Below are positions 45,919-53,692 of a stretch of 64,000 nt of DNA, in pieces. Position 1 is the stretch's first letter. Each line of letters opens with the position of its first letter. A program made the position numbers and the translations under genes. The DNA is from UBA4615 sp046046245 (GTDB taxonomy: Bacteria; Pseudomonadota; Gammaproteobacteria; Burkholderiales; Burkholderiaceae_E): contig JBJOKE010000021.1 in assembly GCA_046046245.1 (NCBI GenBank), forward strand, positions 1-64,000. The letters run 5' to 3'. The notes beneath the pieces were generated by a model that was given only the letters and a program-made list of their open reading frames with translations, made no database searches and was not told the DNA's origin.

Positions 45919-47259
45919 TCAGTCGGTGCAGCGCCGCGACAGCGCCGCCGCCCAGGCGCGGAACTGGTTGCGGATCAGCCGCTCGTCGGTGCCGCCGACC
46001 TCGGCGGTCGCGCCGTCGGACTCGGGCGCGACGTGCCCGCGCGCGAGGCTCACCCACGGATTGCCGTCGGCGCGCAGCGCCTGCTGGATCGACTCGAACA
46101 CGTGCAGGTCGTCGTGCGCGAGCACCGAGGCCGGCGAGAACACCAGCCGGTTGTACATGACCGCGCGCCGCGCGAGCGCCTCGGGTGCGCCCTCCGGCTG
46201 GAAGGCCCAGGCCTCGACCTCGGTGAGGTCGACCGCGCGCGGCCGGATCACGCGGATCGCCGAGGGCTGCGCCTTCATCGAGACCGACGGATAGAGGATC
46301 GCGTTCTGCGGCGCGAAGGCCATCACCTCGCGGGCGCGCGCCTCGCCGTGCGCGGCGACCAGCGCGGCCTCGTAGTCGCCGAGCCCTTCGTACGAGGAGT
46401 GGATGCTCGCCTGCGTGCCGAGCACGCTGTGGCCGCCGGGCAGCACGCGCCCGCCCATCGCCTCGAAGAAGGTCCAGCCCGACCCGAAGGGCAGCAGCTG
46501 CTGCATCGACATCGGCTTCGGCGCATCGGCCGGCCGGTCCGCCCAGACCGCGCCCGCCGAGTCGTTGGCCGACTGGTGGGTGGCCGGCGGGTGCACGGTG
46601 TCGTTGACGTTCTCGATGTAGGTCTTCCAGTTCGCGCGGAAGAGCGAGCGGATCGGCGCGCCGACGACCTTCAGCCGGCCGGTCGGCGACCGGTCGGCGA
46701 TCGCGTCGATCACTGCGCGCATCGGGCCGGCCCAGTCCTCGAACGAGGGCCCCTCGCCTTCGAGCCGCACGAACACGAAACCGCGGTGGACCGCGACGCC
46801 CGCGGGCCGCGCGAGGCCGCCCGCGGCCTCGGACGCGGCGAGGCCCGTGCCCGCGTAGCCCGACTTCAGCGGGATCGCGCGGATCGCGCCGTCGAGGTCG
46901 TAGGCCCACGCGTGGTACGGGCAGCGGAAGAACGTCCCGACATGGCCCTGCCGGTCGCTCACCAGCTTCGCGCCCTTGTGCGCGCAGCGGTTCATCACCA
47001 CGCGGACCTCGCCGTCGGCGGCGCGGACCATCAGCAGAGGCCGGTCGGCGACGTCGACGGTCACGCAGTCGCCCACCGCGGGCACCTGGCTGTCGTGGCC
47101 GACGTAGACCCAGGTGCGCGCCCACAGCCGCTCGCGTTCGAGCTCGAACACCTCCGCGTCGACGTAGGCATCGCGGTGGACGGCATCGTCGCGGACCAGC
47201 GCGCGCAGCGCGTCGGGGTCGTCGCGGTAGCGGGTCCGGACGGGGGCGGCGTGCGGCAT
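45919..47259 (-). CDS. Rieske aromatic ring-hydroxylating oxygenase, alpha subunit
   Basis: A 446-residue oxygenase subunit. The Rieske [2Fe-2S] site is NRCAHKGAKL and FRCPYHAWAYDLDG (C-x-H then C-x2-H), near residues 85-110. The mononuclear iron site has NVNDTVHPPATHQS with two His. No beta-subunit, ferredoxin or reductase gene lies next to it, so the electron partner must be elsewhere. Substrate unknown. MPHAAP is the start; upstream 17 bases separate it from the V4R gene. Confidence 0.9.
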   Translation of the reverse strand: MPHAAPVRTRYRDDPDALRALVRDDAVHRDAYVDAEVFELERERLWARTWVYVGHDSQVPAVGDCVTVDVADRPLLMVRAADGEVRVVMNRCAHKGAKLVSDRQGHVGTFFRCPYHAWAYDLDGAIRAIPLKSGYAGTGLAASEAAGGLARPAGVAVHRGFVFVRLEGEGPSFEDWAGPMRAVIDAIADRSPTGRLKVVGAPIRSLFRANWKTYIENVNDTVHPPATHQSANDSAGAVWADRPADAPKPMSMQQLLPFGSGWTFFEAMGGRVLPGGHSVLGTQASIHSSYEGLGDYEAALVAAHGEARAREVMAFAPQNAILYPSVSMKAQPSAIRVIRPRAVDLTEVEAWAFQPEGAPEALARRAVMYNRLVFSPASVLAHDDLHVFESIQQALRADGNPWVSLARGHVAPESDGATAEVGGTDERLIRNQFRAWAAALSRRCTD

Positions 47260-47276
47260 GGTCGTCTCGTCCCGGC

Positions 47277-47804
47277 TCAGCAGGCGGCCCAGCGGGCCTC
47301 GAACTCGCAGCGCGGCGCGCCGCAGGCGACGCAGGCGGTCTCGACCGCCTCGCCGTCGATGCCGGTGGCGACGCCGGCCACCGCGAGCAGCATGCCGGCG
47401 ATCGGCGCGCAGACGGGCGCTTCGGCCGCGCCGTGGCCGGCGGCGAACGGGCTCGCGGCGACGGACAGCCCGAGCCGGTTGCGGCCCGGCTCGAAGGCCC
47501 ACGCGCCCCAGCCGAGGTCGGCGGCCGCGGCGACGGTGGCGGCGAGCAGCGCCGACGGGTCCTCGCCGACCTGCCGGAAGTACGCCCGGATGCTGTCGAT
47601 GCCGTTCGCGGCGACCGAGTCGGCGAACGCGGCGAGCGCCTGCGCGCGCGCATCCGGCGGCAACCGGCGGATCAGGCCCATCAGCACGTCGGGCCGCATC
47701 ATCAGGTAGCGGCGCGGGCCGTCGCGGATCGAGCCGTCGGGCAGCCAGCGCAGCCGCGCGGCGAGCGCGCCGCCGCCCCGCTCCGTCGATGCCGCGTCAT
47801 CCAT
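47277..47804 (-). CDS. V4R domain-like protein
   Basis: A 175-residue protein resembling V4R (4-vinyl reductase) sensor domains. MMRPDVLMGLIRRLPPDARAQALAAFADSV is an N-terminal helical lead (seen as RPDVLMGLIRRLPPDA), followed by SIRAYFRQVGEDPSALLAAT, LGWGAWAF, the SPFAAGHGAAEAPVCAPIAG stretch and the C-terminal ETACVACGAPRCEFEAR. V4R domains bind small ligands or metals and often control hydrocarbon catabolism; here it is the likely sensor partner for the Rieske oxygenase, but no DNA-binding part is present. Divergent from the opine dehydrogenase gene. Confidence 0.7.
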   Translation of the reverse strand: MDDAASTERGGGALAARLRWLPDGSIRDGPRRYLMMRPDVLMGLIRRLPPDARAQALAAFADSVAANGIDSIRAYFRQVGEDPSALLAATVAAAADLGWGAWAFEPGRNRLGLSVAASPFAAGHGAAEAPVCAPIAGMLLAVAGVATGIDGEAVETACVACGAPRCEFEARWAAC

Positions 47805-47842
47805 GCCGCCCTCCGCGTCGCGCGCCGCCCGCGCCTGCCGGA

Positions 47843-47871
47843 TCGATATTACTTGATGATTCATATATCGA
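47843..47871. promoter_or_regulatory. Inverted repeat overlapping the promoter of the opine dehydrogenase gene
   Basis: TCGATAT (47843-47849) and ATATCGA (47865-47871) are a perfect 7-base inverted repeat with a 15-base spacer. It surrounds the -35 element, so a bound protein would block the promoter. Located in the divergent gap with the V4R-Rieske genes and may act on both directions. Confidence 0.55.
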
Positions 47872-47881
47872 AACCTAAACT
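47853..47881 (+). promoter_or_regulatory. Sigma-70-like promoter of the opine dehydrogenase gene
   Basis: TTGATG (47853-47858), 17-base spacer, TAAACT (47876-47881). Each hexamer matches four of six consensus positions. The start would be about 47888, and the ATG with CAGGAG upstream is at 47912. Confidence 0.5.
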
Positions 47882-47911
47882 TTCCCGACGAGCCATCAGG
47901 AGACGGGCACG

Positions 47912-48988
47912 ATGCGGATCGCGGTGCTGGGCGGCGGTCACGGCAGCTACGCCGCGGCCGCGGACCTGTCCGAGCAGGGACACGAGGTGCGGCTGTGGCG
48001 GCGCGACGCGCAGGCGCTCGATCCGGTCCGCGGCAGCGGCTCGATCGGCCTGATCGACCACGCGGGCCGTCGCCGCGTGCGGGTCGCACGCGCCACCGCC
48101 GATGTCGGCGAGGCGGTGCGCGGCGCCGAGCTGCTGCTGATGCCCTCGCCCGCGATCGCCCAGGACGACATCGCCGACGCGATCGCGCCGCACCTCGAGG
48201 ACGGCCAGGTCGCGTTCCTCCCGCCCGGCACCTTCGGCAGCGTGACGATGGCGCGCCGCGTGCGCGCCGCCGGCTCGCGGGCCGACGTGCTCTGGGCCGA
48301 GACCGGTACCCTGCCCTACCTCGCGAGGAAGCGCGCGCCCGACGAGGTCGCGATCACCATCCGCGCGGTACGGCTGCCCACCGGCGTCTATCCGGCGCGG
48401 CGCGCCGACGAGGCGATCGCCGTGATCCGCCGCGCCTACCCGTCGGTCCTGCCCTGCGGCGACGCGCTGTCGGGCGCGCTGATGAACGCCGGCCCGATCA
48501 TCCATCCGCCGCTGATCCTGATGAACGCGGCGCCGCTGGAGTTCAACGCACGCTACGACATCCACCTCGAGGGCACGCAGCCCTCGGTGCGCGCGGTGAC
48601 CGACGTGCTCGACGCCGAGCGCATCGCGACGCGGGAGGCGCTCGGCTGGGGCGCGCCGCATTTCCCCCTGAAGGACCACTACACCTCCGACCGCTGGATG
48701 TACGGCGACGCGCACAAGCGGCTCACCGACTCGGGCGACTGGCGCGAACACATCGACCTGCACGCGCACCGCTACATGACCGAGGACACGGTGCTCGGCC
48801 TCGCCTTCCTGGCCTCCTGCGCGCGCCACGCCGGTATCGAGGCGCCGGTGGCGCACGGGCTGCTCGCGGTCGCGGGCGCGATCCTCGGCCGCGACCTGCG
48901 CCTTGGGCCGCGCACGCTCGAGGCGCTGGGGCTCGCGTCGCTGTCCTCGGTCGAACTGCGTGCGCGGCTGCACGAGGGAACGCTGTGA
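47912..48988 (+). CDS. NAD/NADP octopine/nopaline dehydrogenase family protein
   Basis: Opine dehydrogenase-like oxidoreductase, 358 residues. The Rossmann site is VLGGGHGSYAAAADLSEQGH at the N-terminus. The C-terminal octopine dehydrogenase domain begins with NAGPIIHPPLILMNAAPL and has YDIHLEGTQP; the conserved catalytic His is present. Members reductively condense an amino acid with an oxo-acid or oxidise such compounds. It is coupled to the hydroxyacyl-CoA dehydrogenase gene by a GTGA overlap, so a catabolic (oxidising) role is likely. Confidence 0.9.
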   Translation: MRIAVLGGGHGSYAAAADLSEQGHEVRLWRRDAQALDPVRGSGSIGLIDHAGRRRVRVARATADVGEAVRGAELLLMPSPAIAQDDIADAIAPHLEDGQVAFLPPGTFGSVTMARRVRAAGSRADVLWAETGTLPYLARKRAPDEVAITIRAVRLPTGVYPARRADEAIAVIRRAYPSVLPCGDALSGALMNAGPIIHPPLILMNAAPLEFNARYDIHLEGTQPSVRAVTDVLDAERIATREALGWGAPHFPLKDHYTSDRWMYGDAHKRLTDSGDWREHIDLHAHRYMTEDTVLGLAFLASCARHAGIEAPVAHGLLAVAGAILGRDLRLGPRTLEALGLASLSSVELRARLHEGTL

Positions 48989-50040
48989 GCGCGGGCGCCA
49001 CCGACGCAGGACGCGCCGCGCCGGCGGCCGATGCGCCGAACGATGCGGCCGCGCGTGCCGACGCGCCGCGCGCCCGCATCGCCGCCGCAGGCGCCGGCCG
49101 GATGGGCCGCGGCATCGCGATCGCGTTCGCCTGGGGCGGCCACGAGGTCGACCTCGTCGACCTGAAGCCGCGCGACCCGGCGGCCTCGGCACGGCTCGCC
49201 GCCGACGCCCGTGCCGAGATCGCGTCGAGCCTCGCGATGCTCGCCGAACTGGGCGCGATGCCCGCCGACGCGATCGACCGGCTGCTCGCGCGCATCCGCT
49301 TCGTCGCCGAGCCCGAGGCCCGCGACGCGCTCGCCGCGGCCGACGTCGTCTTCGAGGCGGTGCCCGAGACCCTCGAGGCCAAGCGCGAGGCCTTCGCGCG
49401 GCTGTCGGCCGACTGCCGGCCCGATGCGATCCTCGCGTCGACCACGTCGACGATCCTCGTCACCGACCTCGTGCCGATGGCCTCGCGCCCCGCGCGCCTG
49501 CTGAACGCGCACTGGCTGAACCCGGCCTACGTGATCCCGCTGGTCGAGCTCTCGACGCACGCCGGCACCGATCCCGCGGTGGTCGCGCGGCTGCGCGCGA
49601 TGCTCGAGGACATCGGCAAGGTGCCCGTGGTCTGCGGCCCGGCGCCCGGCTACATCGTCCCGCGCCTGCAGGCGCTGATCATGAACGAAGCCGCGCGGAT
49701 GGTGGACGAGGGCGTGGCCACCGCCGAGGAGATCGACCGCGCGACGCGATACGGCCTGGGCCTGCGCTTCGCGGCGATCGGCGTCGTCGAGTTCATCGAC
49801 TTCGGCGGCAACGACATCCTGTACCACGCGAGCCGCTACCTGTCGCGCACGCTGAGCCCCGAGCGCTATACCGCGCCCGCGATCGTCGACCGCCTGATGG
49901 CCGAGGGCCGCAACGGCCTTCGCGACGGCGCGGGCTTCTTCGATTACCGGGACCGCGACGTGGCCGCCTACCGCAAGGACGTGCTGTCGCGTACGCTCGC
50001 GATGCTCCGTCACGCCGGCCTGCAGCGCCCGCCGCGCTGA
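48985..50040 (+). CDS. 3-hydroxyacyl-CoA dehydrogenase family protein
   Basis: A 351-residue NAD-dependent dehydrogenase. After an Ala/Asp-rich N-terminal lead of about 30 residues comes AAGAGRMGRGIAIAFAWGGH (Rossmann site), DVVFEAVPETLEAKREAF, STTSTILVTDL and NAHWLNPAYVIPLVELSTH with the catalytic His. The C-terminal dimer domain has YGLGLRFAAIGVVEFIDFGG. The sequence variant fits a specialised member, with beta-hydroxy acid or carnitine-type substrates also possible. GTG start. Confidence 0.89.
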   Translation: MSAGATDAGRAAPAADAPNDAAARADAPRARIAAAGAGRMGRGIAIAFAWGGHEVDLVDLKPRDPAASARLAADARAEIASSLAMLAELGAMPADAIDRLLARIRFVAEPEARDALAAADVVFEAVPETLEAKREAFARLSADCRPDAILASTTSTILVTDLVPMASRPARLLNAHWLNPAYVIPLVELSTHAGTDPAVVARLRAMLEDIGKVPVVCGPAPGYIVPRLQALIMNEAARMVDEGVATAEEIDRATRYGLGLRFAAIGVVEFIDFGGNDILYHASRYLSRTLSPERYTAPAIVDRLMAEGRNGLRDGAGFFDYRDRDVAAYRKDVLSRTLAMLRHAGLQRPPR

Positions 50041-50088
50041 GCGCGCCGCTGCCCGGCCCGCACGCCGATTCCAACGAGGAGGACCGTC

Positions 50089-51081
50089 ATGACCCGCCGC
50101 ATCCGCCGTTCGTTCGCGACCCTCGCCGCCCGCGCGGCGCTGGGCGCAGCACTGCTCGCCCCCGGCGCCGCCGCGCTGGCGCAGGAAGTCACGCTGCGCG
50201 CCGTCAGCGGCTTCAACGAGGGGACCTACTTCAACCGCATGTTCGACCGCTGGGTCCAGAAGGTGAACGCCGAGGGCAAGGGCCTGGTGCAGATCAACTT
50301 CATCGGCGGCCCGAAGGCGATCCCCACCTTCGAGCAGGGCAACGCGCTGCGCAACGGCGTGGTCGACCTCGCGAACACCACGACCTCGTTCACCGCGACC
50401 GTCATCCCCGAGGGCCTCTCGCTGAACTACACGGACCTCACGATGGCGGAGCTCCGGAAGAACGGCACGATGGAGTACCTGAACTCGCTGTTCCTCGAGA
50501 AGGGCCTCTACTACTACGCGAAGACCGGCGAGGGCATCCAGTACTACATCTACAGCAACAAGCGGATCGACAAGGCCGACCTGTCGGGGCTGAAGCTCAG
50601 GATCGCGCCGATCTACCGCGACTTCTTCGCGAAGCAGGGCGCGAGCGTCGTGCAGATGGCGCCGGGCGAGGTCTACACCGGCCTCGAGCGCGGCGTCGTC
50701 GACGGCTACGGCTGGCCGCTGATCGGCATCTTCGACCTCGGCTGGCACGAGCGCACCAAGTTCCGCCTCGAGCCCGGCTTCTATGCGATCGAGCTCGGCA
50801 TCCAGTTCAGCGCGGCCGCGTGGAAGAAGCTGAACCCGCAGCAGCGCGCGTTCCTCGAGAAGCAGGCCGAGTGGCTCGAGGGCCAGCTCGCGCAGCAGGC
50901 CCGCGAGGACTCGGTGGCCGAGATCAAGCGCCAGCAGGACGCCGGGATCCAGGTGGTGAAGCTGTCCGAGTCCGAGTCGAAGGTCTTCCTGAAGAACGCC
51001 TACGACGCCGCCTGGGACGGCGTCGTGAAGGCGAGCCCGACGCACGGCACGAAGCTGCGCTCGCTGATGGCGCCGAAGTGA
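50089..51081 (+). CDS. dctP: TRAP transporter substrate-binding protein DctP, copy 1
   Basis: Periplasmic TRAP binding protein, 330 residues. Signal peptide ends at AALAQ. The family motifs FNEGTYFNRMFDRWVQKVN, VNAEGKGLVQINFIGGPKAI, and the ligand-binding Arg in LSGLKLRIAPIYRDFF are clear. Shares long identical stretches with the second copy at 53693. GAGGA stands 7 bases before the ATG. Ligand unknown; organic acid expected. Confidence 0.92.
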   Translation: MTRRIRRSFATLAARAALGAALLAPGAAALAQEVTLRAVSGFNEGTYFNRMFDRWVQKVNAEGKGLVQINFIGGPKAIPTFEQGNALRNGVVDLANTTTSFTATVIPEGLSLNYTDLTMAELRKNGTMEYLNSLFLEKGLYYYAKTGEGIQYYIYSNKRIDKADLSGLKLRIAPIYRDFFAKQGASVVQMAPGEVYTGLERGVVDGYGWPLIGIFDLGWHERTKFRLEPGFYAIELGIQFSAAAWKKLNPQQRAFLEKQAEWLEGQLAQQAREDSVAEIKRQQDAGIQVVKLSESESKVFLKNAYDAAWDGVVKASPTHGTKLRSLMAPK

Positions 51082-51088
51082 GGCGCGG

Positions 51089-51118
51089 CGCGCGGGTCCG
51101 CTCGAGCGGACCCGCGCG
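51089..51118. terminator. Perfect 30-base palindrome between convergent genes
   Basis: The 15 bases CGCGCGGGTCCGCTC (51089-51103) are followed directly by their exact reverse complement (51104-51118). It starts 8 bases after the stop of the first TRAP binding-protein gene and ends at the stop codon of the convergent SDR gene, so it is a strong bidirectional terminator candidate. No T-run. Confidence 0.75.
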
Positions 51119-51961
51119 TCAGCGCATCCCGCGGCCGCCGTTCACGTCGAGCACCTGCCCGGTCACGTAGGCGGCCGCGTCCGACGCGAGCCACAGCACC
51201 GCCGCCGTCGCCTCGTCGACGCGCCCTGCCCGGCCGACGGGCACCTGCGCGACGAGCGCGTCGCGCCGCGCGCCGTCCAGCGCGTCCCACTGCGGGCCCT
51301 CGATCGCCGACGGCGCGATCGCGTTGACCGTGACGCGGTCCGGGGCCAACTCCATGGCGAAGCCGCGCGTGACCGCGTCGATGCCGGCCTTCGACGCCGC
51401 GTAGGCCATCCCGCTCGCGCGGCTCGGGAAGCGTCCCGCGTACGACGACAGGTTGACGATGCGTCCGCCGGCGCCGCGCGCGCGCATCGCCGCGCCCGCG
51501 ATCCGGCAGCCGACGAAGGTGCCGCGAAGGTTGGTGGCCATCACCGCGTCCCAGTCGTCGACGGTGATCGTCCAGGGCGACGACGGGCCCATGACCGCCG
51601 CGTCGTTGACCAGCACGTCGATCGCGCCGAGCCGCGCCTGCGCCTCGGCCCAGGCCGCGCGGAACGCGGCCTCGTCGCGGACGTCGAGGCGCAGCGCGAT
51701 CGCGCGCGGCGCGGCGCCGAGGCGCGGCCCGGACGCGTCGCGCGCGCCTGACGCATCGCACGCCGCATCGCCCGCCGCATCCGCCGCATCCGCCGCAGCG
51801 TCGAGCCGCGCGGCGGTTGTATCGACCGCCGGATCGATGTCCGCGAGCGCGACACGCGCCCCCTCGGCGACGAAGGCCGCGGCGATCGCCGCGCCGAGGC
51901 CGCGCGCCGCGCCGGTGACCAGCACCACGCGGCCGTCGAAGCGGGCCGCCCCCACGCTCAC
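51119..51961 (-). CDS. SDR family oxidoreductase
   Basis: Classical short-chain dehydrogenase, 280 residues. VTGAARGLGAAIAAAF, NLSSYAGRFPSRASGMAYAASKAG (motif with catalytic Ser, YxxxK as YAASK) and VLWLASDAAAYVTGQVLDV are intact. An Ala/Asp/Ser-rich insert of about 25 residues near positions 45-75 comes from a 9-base tandem repeat and replaces the usual short loop. Start GTG overlaps the stop of the ligase gene (GTGA). It probably oxidises a hydroxyl group in the pathway of the ligase. Confidence 0.9.
   Translation of the reverse strand: MSVGAARFDGRVVLVTGAARGLGAAIAAAFVAEGARVALADIDPAVDTTAARLDAAADAADAAGDAACDASGARDASGPRLGAAPRAIALRLDVRDEAAFRAAWAEAQARLGAIDVLVNDAAVMGPSSPWTITVDDWDAVMATNLRGTFVGCRIAGAAMRARGAGGRIVNLSSYAGRFPSRASGMAYAASKAGIDAVTRGFAMELAPDRVTVNAIAPSAIEGPQWDALDGARRDALVAQVPVGRAGRVDEATAAVLWLASDAAAYVTGQVLDVNGGRGMR
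51761..51799. repeat. 9-base tandem repeat in the SDR gene
   Basis: CGCCGCATC occurs at 51761, 51773 and 51782, with a changed copy at 51791 (three of them back to back). In the SDR reading frame it encodes an Ala/Asp-rich insertion. Confidence 0.8.
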
Positions 51962-53586
51962 CGCCGCCGCGCGACGACCACGCCCGCGGCCTCGCGGTCC
52001 CAGGTCGACGCGCCGACGCCGCGCTCGCGCAGCACGACCTTGCGGACCTTGCCGTTCTCGGTGCGCGGCAGGTCGGCGACGAGGTCGACGTAGCGCGGCA
52101 CCGCGAAGTGCGGCAGCCGCGTCTCGCAGAAGCGCACCAGCTCGACCGGGTCGAGCGTCGCGCCCGGCTCGACGACGATCGCCGCCATCACCTCGTCCTC
52201 GGCGAGCGGCGAGGCCACCGGGAACACCGCCGCGTGCGCCACCGCCGGGTGCGACGCGAGCACCTGCTCGACCTCCCAGGACGACACGTTCTCGCCGCGC
52301 CGGCGGATGGCGTCCTTCAGTCGGTCGACGAATCGGAACCGCCCCTCGGCGTCGCGGACCACGCGGTCGCCGGTGTGGAACCAGAGATTGCGCCAGGCCT
52401 CGACGGTCTTCCCGGGCATGCCCCAGTAGCCGGTCGCGAACACGAAGGGCTCGTCGGCGCGCAGCAGCAGCTCGCCCGCCTCGCCCGCGGGCAGCTCGGC
52501 GTCGTGCGCGTCGGCCACGCGCGCATGGAACCCCGGACGCACGCGGCCCATCGTGCCCTCGGCCCCCTCGCCCGGCACCGCGGCGATCACGAAGTTGGTC
52601 TCGGTCGAGCCGTAGCCCTCGAGCAGCGCGACGCCGGTGCGCTCGGCGAAGCGCGCATGCAGCGCCCCCGGCACGCCGGGCGCGAGCGCGATCCGCATCC
52701 GGTGCGCGCGTTCCTCGGCCGCCGCGGGCCGCGCGAGCAGCATCGGCACCATCGCGCCGAGCAGGTAGCCCACCGTCGCGCCATGGCGCGCCATCGTCTC
52801 CCAGAAGCCCGAGGCCGAGAACCGCGGCTCGACCACCTGCCGCGCGCCGGAGACGAGCGCCTGGAAGAAGCCGTTCAGCGCGTTCACGTGGAAGAGCGGC
52901 AGCGTCGTGCACAGCACGTCGTCGCGGGTCACGCCGAGCAGCCGCGCGGTGTGCTCGCCCCAGGCGATCAGCTGCGCATGCGGACAGCAGACGCCCTTCG
53001 ACGGCCCGGTGGTGCCCGAGGTGTAGAGGATCGCGACGGTATCGCCCGGTCCGAGATCCGCGGGCGGGCACGGCGCACCGGGCGGGGGCATCGCGACGCA
53101 GCGCGGGGCCCAGTGCGGGCCGGCAGCGACGGCCGACGCGGCCGATGCGGCCGATGCGGCCGCCCCGTCGCGGCCGTCCGCATCGGCCACCACCCACAGC
53201 GTCTCCAGCGCGAGCCCCGTCGGCTCGACGAGCGCGAGCTCGGGCAGCAGCGTCGCGTCGACGACCAGCATCCGCGCGCCGGCGTTCTCCAGGTAGTAGC
53301 GCAGCTGCGGCCCGCGGCAGGCGACGTTGACCGGCACCGCGATCGCGCCGAGCCACGCGCAGCCGAGCACCGCGCGCATCACCTCGGCGCGGTTCGGACA
53401 GAACACCGCGACGCGGTCGCCGCGCGACACGCCCGCGGCCGCGAGCGCCGACGCGGTGCCGGCCGCGACCGACGCGGCCTCGCCCACGGTCCACGCCGCA
53501 TCGCCGCAGGCGAACAGCGGCCGGTCCGGATCGTGGGCGGCGCGCTCGGCGAGCAGACCGGGAACGGTGCGCGGATGCGGTGGCAT
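51958..53586 (-). CDS. Acyl-CoA ligase (AMP-binding protein)
   Basis: ANL-family ligase of 542 residues. P-loop ILYTSGTTGPSKGVCCPHAQ, YGSTETNFVIA, NLWFHTGDRVV, and the catalytic Lys in RTENGKVRKVVL are present. Resembles carnitine-CoA ligase/CaiC-like and long-chain ligases, but the substrate is unknown. A low-complexity AASAASAASAVAAG stretch near residue 145 arises from 9-base repeats. It starts the minus-strand ligase-SDR operon, divergent from the second TRAP binding-protein gene. Confidence 0.9.
   Translation of the reverse strand: MPPHPRTVPGLLAERAAHDPDRPLFACGDAAWTVGEAASVAAGTASALAAAGVSRGDRVAVFCPNRAEVMRAVLGCAWLGAIAVPVNVACRGPQLRYYLENAGARMLVVDATLLPELALVEPTGLALETLWVVADADGRDGAAASAASAASAVAAGPHWAPRCVAMPPPGAPCPPADLGPGDTVAILYTSGTTGPSKGVCCPHAQLIAWGEHTARLLGVTRDDVLCTTLPLFHVNALNGFFQALVSGARQVVEPRFSASGFWETMARHGATVGYLLGAMVPMLLARPAAAEERAHRMRIALAPGVPGALHARFAERTGVALLEGYGSTETNFVIAAVPGEGAEGTMGRVRPGFHARVADAHDAELPAGEAGELLLRADEPFVFATGYWGMPGKTVEAWRNLWFHTGDRVVRDAEGRFRFVDRLKDAIRRRGENVSSWEVEQVLASHPAVAHAAVFPVASPLAEDEVMAAIVVEPGATLDPVELVRFCETRLPHFAVPRYVDLVADLPRTENGKVRKVVLRERGVGASTWDREAAGVVVARRR
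53132..53158. repeat. 9-base tandem repeat in the ligase gene
   Basis: Three units GCCGACGCG, GCCGATGCG, GCCGATGCG in direct succession. In the ligase frame they code the Ala/Ser-rich loop between two conserved parts. Confidence 0.8.
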
Positions 53587-53638
53587 GGCGGTTGCTCGGT
53601 TATCGTCCGACTCCGCGGGCGGCGGCGCCGTCGCTTCC

Positions 53639-53667
53639 TTGACGCTTGAATAGTTGACACATAAAGT
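53639..53667 (+). promoter_or_regulatory. Sigma-70-like promoter of the TRAP operon
   Basis: TTGACG (53639-53644), 17-base spacer, TAAAGT (53662-53667). Both hexamers are good for this GC-rich genome, and the site lies 25 bases before the second TRAP binding-protein gene, whose ATG has GGGGAGG upstream. Confidence 0.6.
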
Positions 53668-53692
53668 ACCTCGAAACGGGGAGGAACGCACC

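Noticed and set aside
53651..53660. TTGACA at 53654 as -35 element
   Set aside because: No -10 hexamer lies 16-18 bases downstream; TTGACG at 53639 with TAAAGT fits better.
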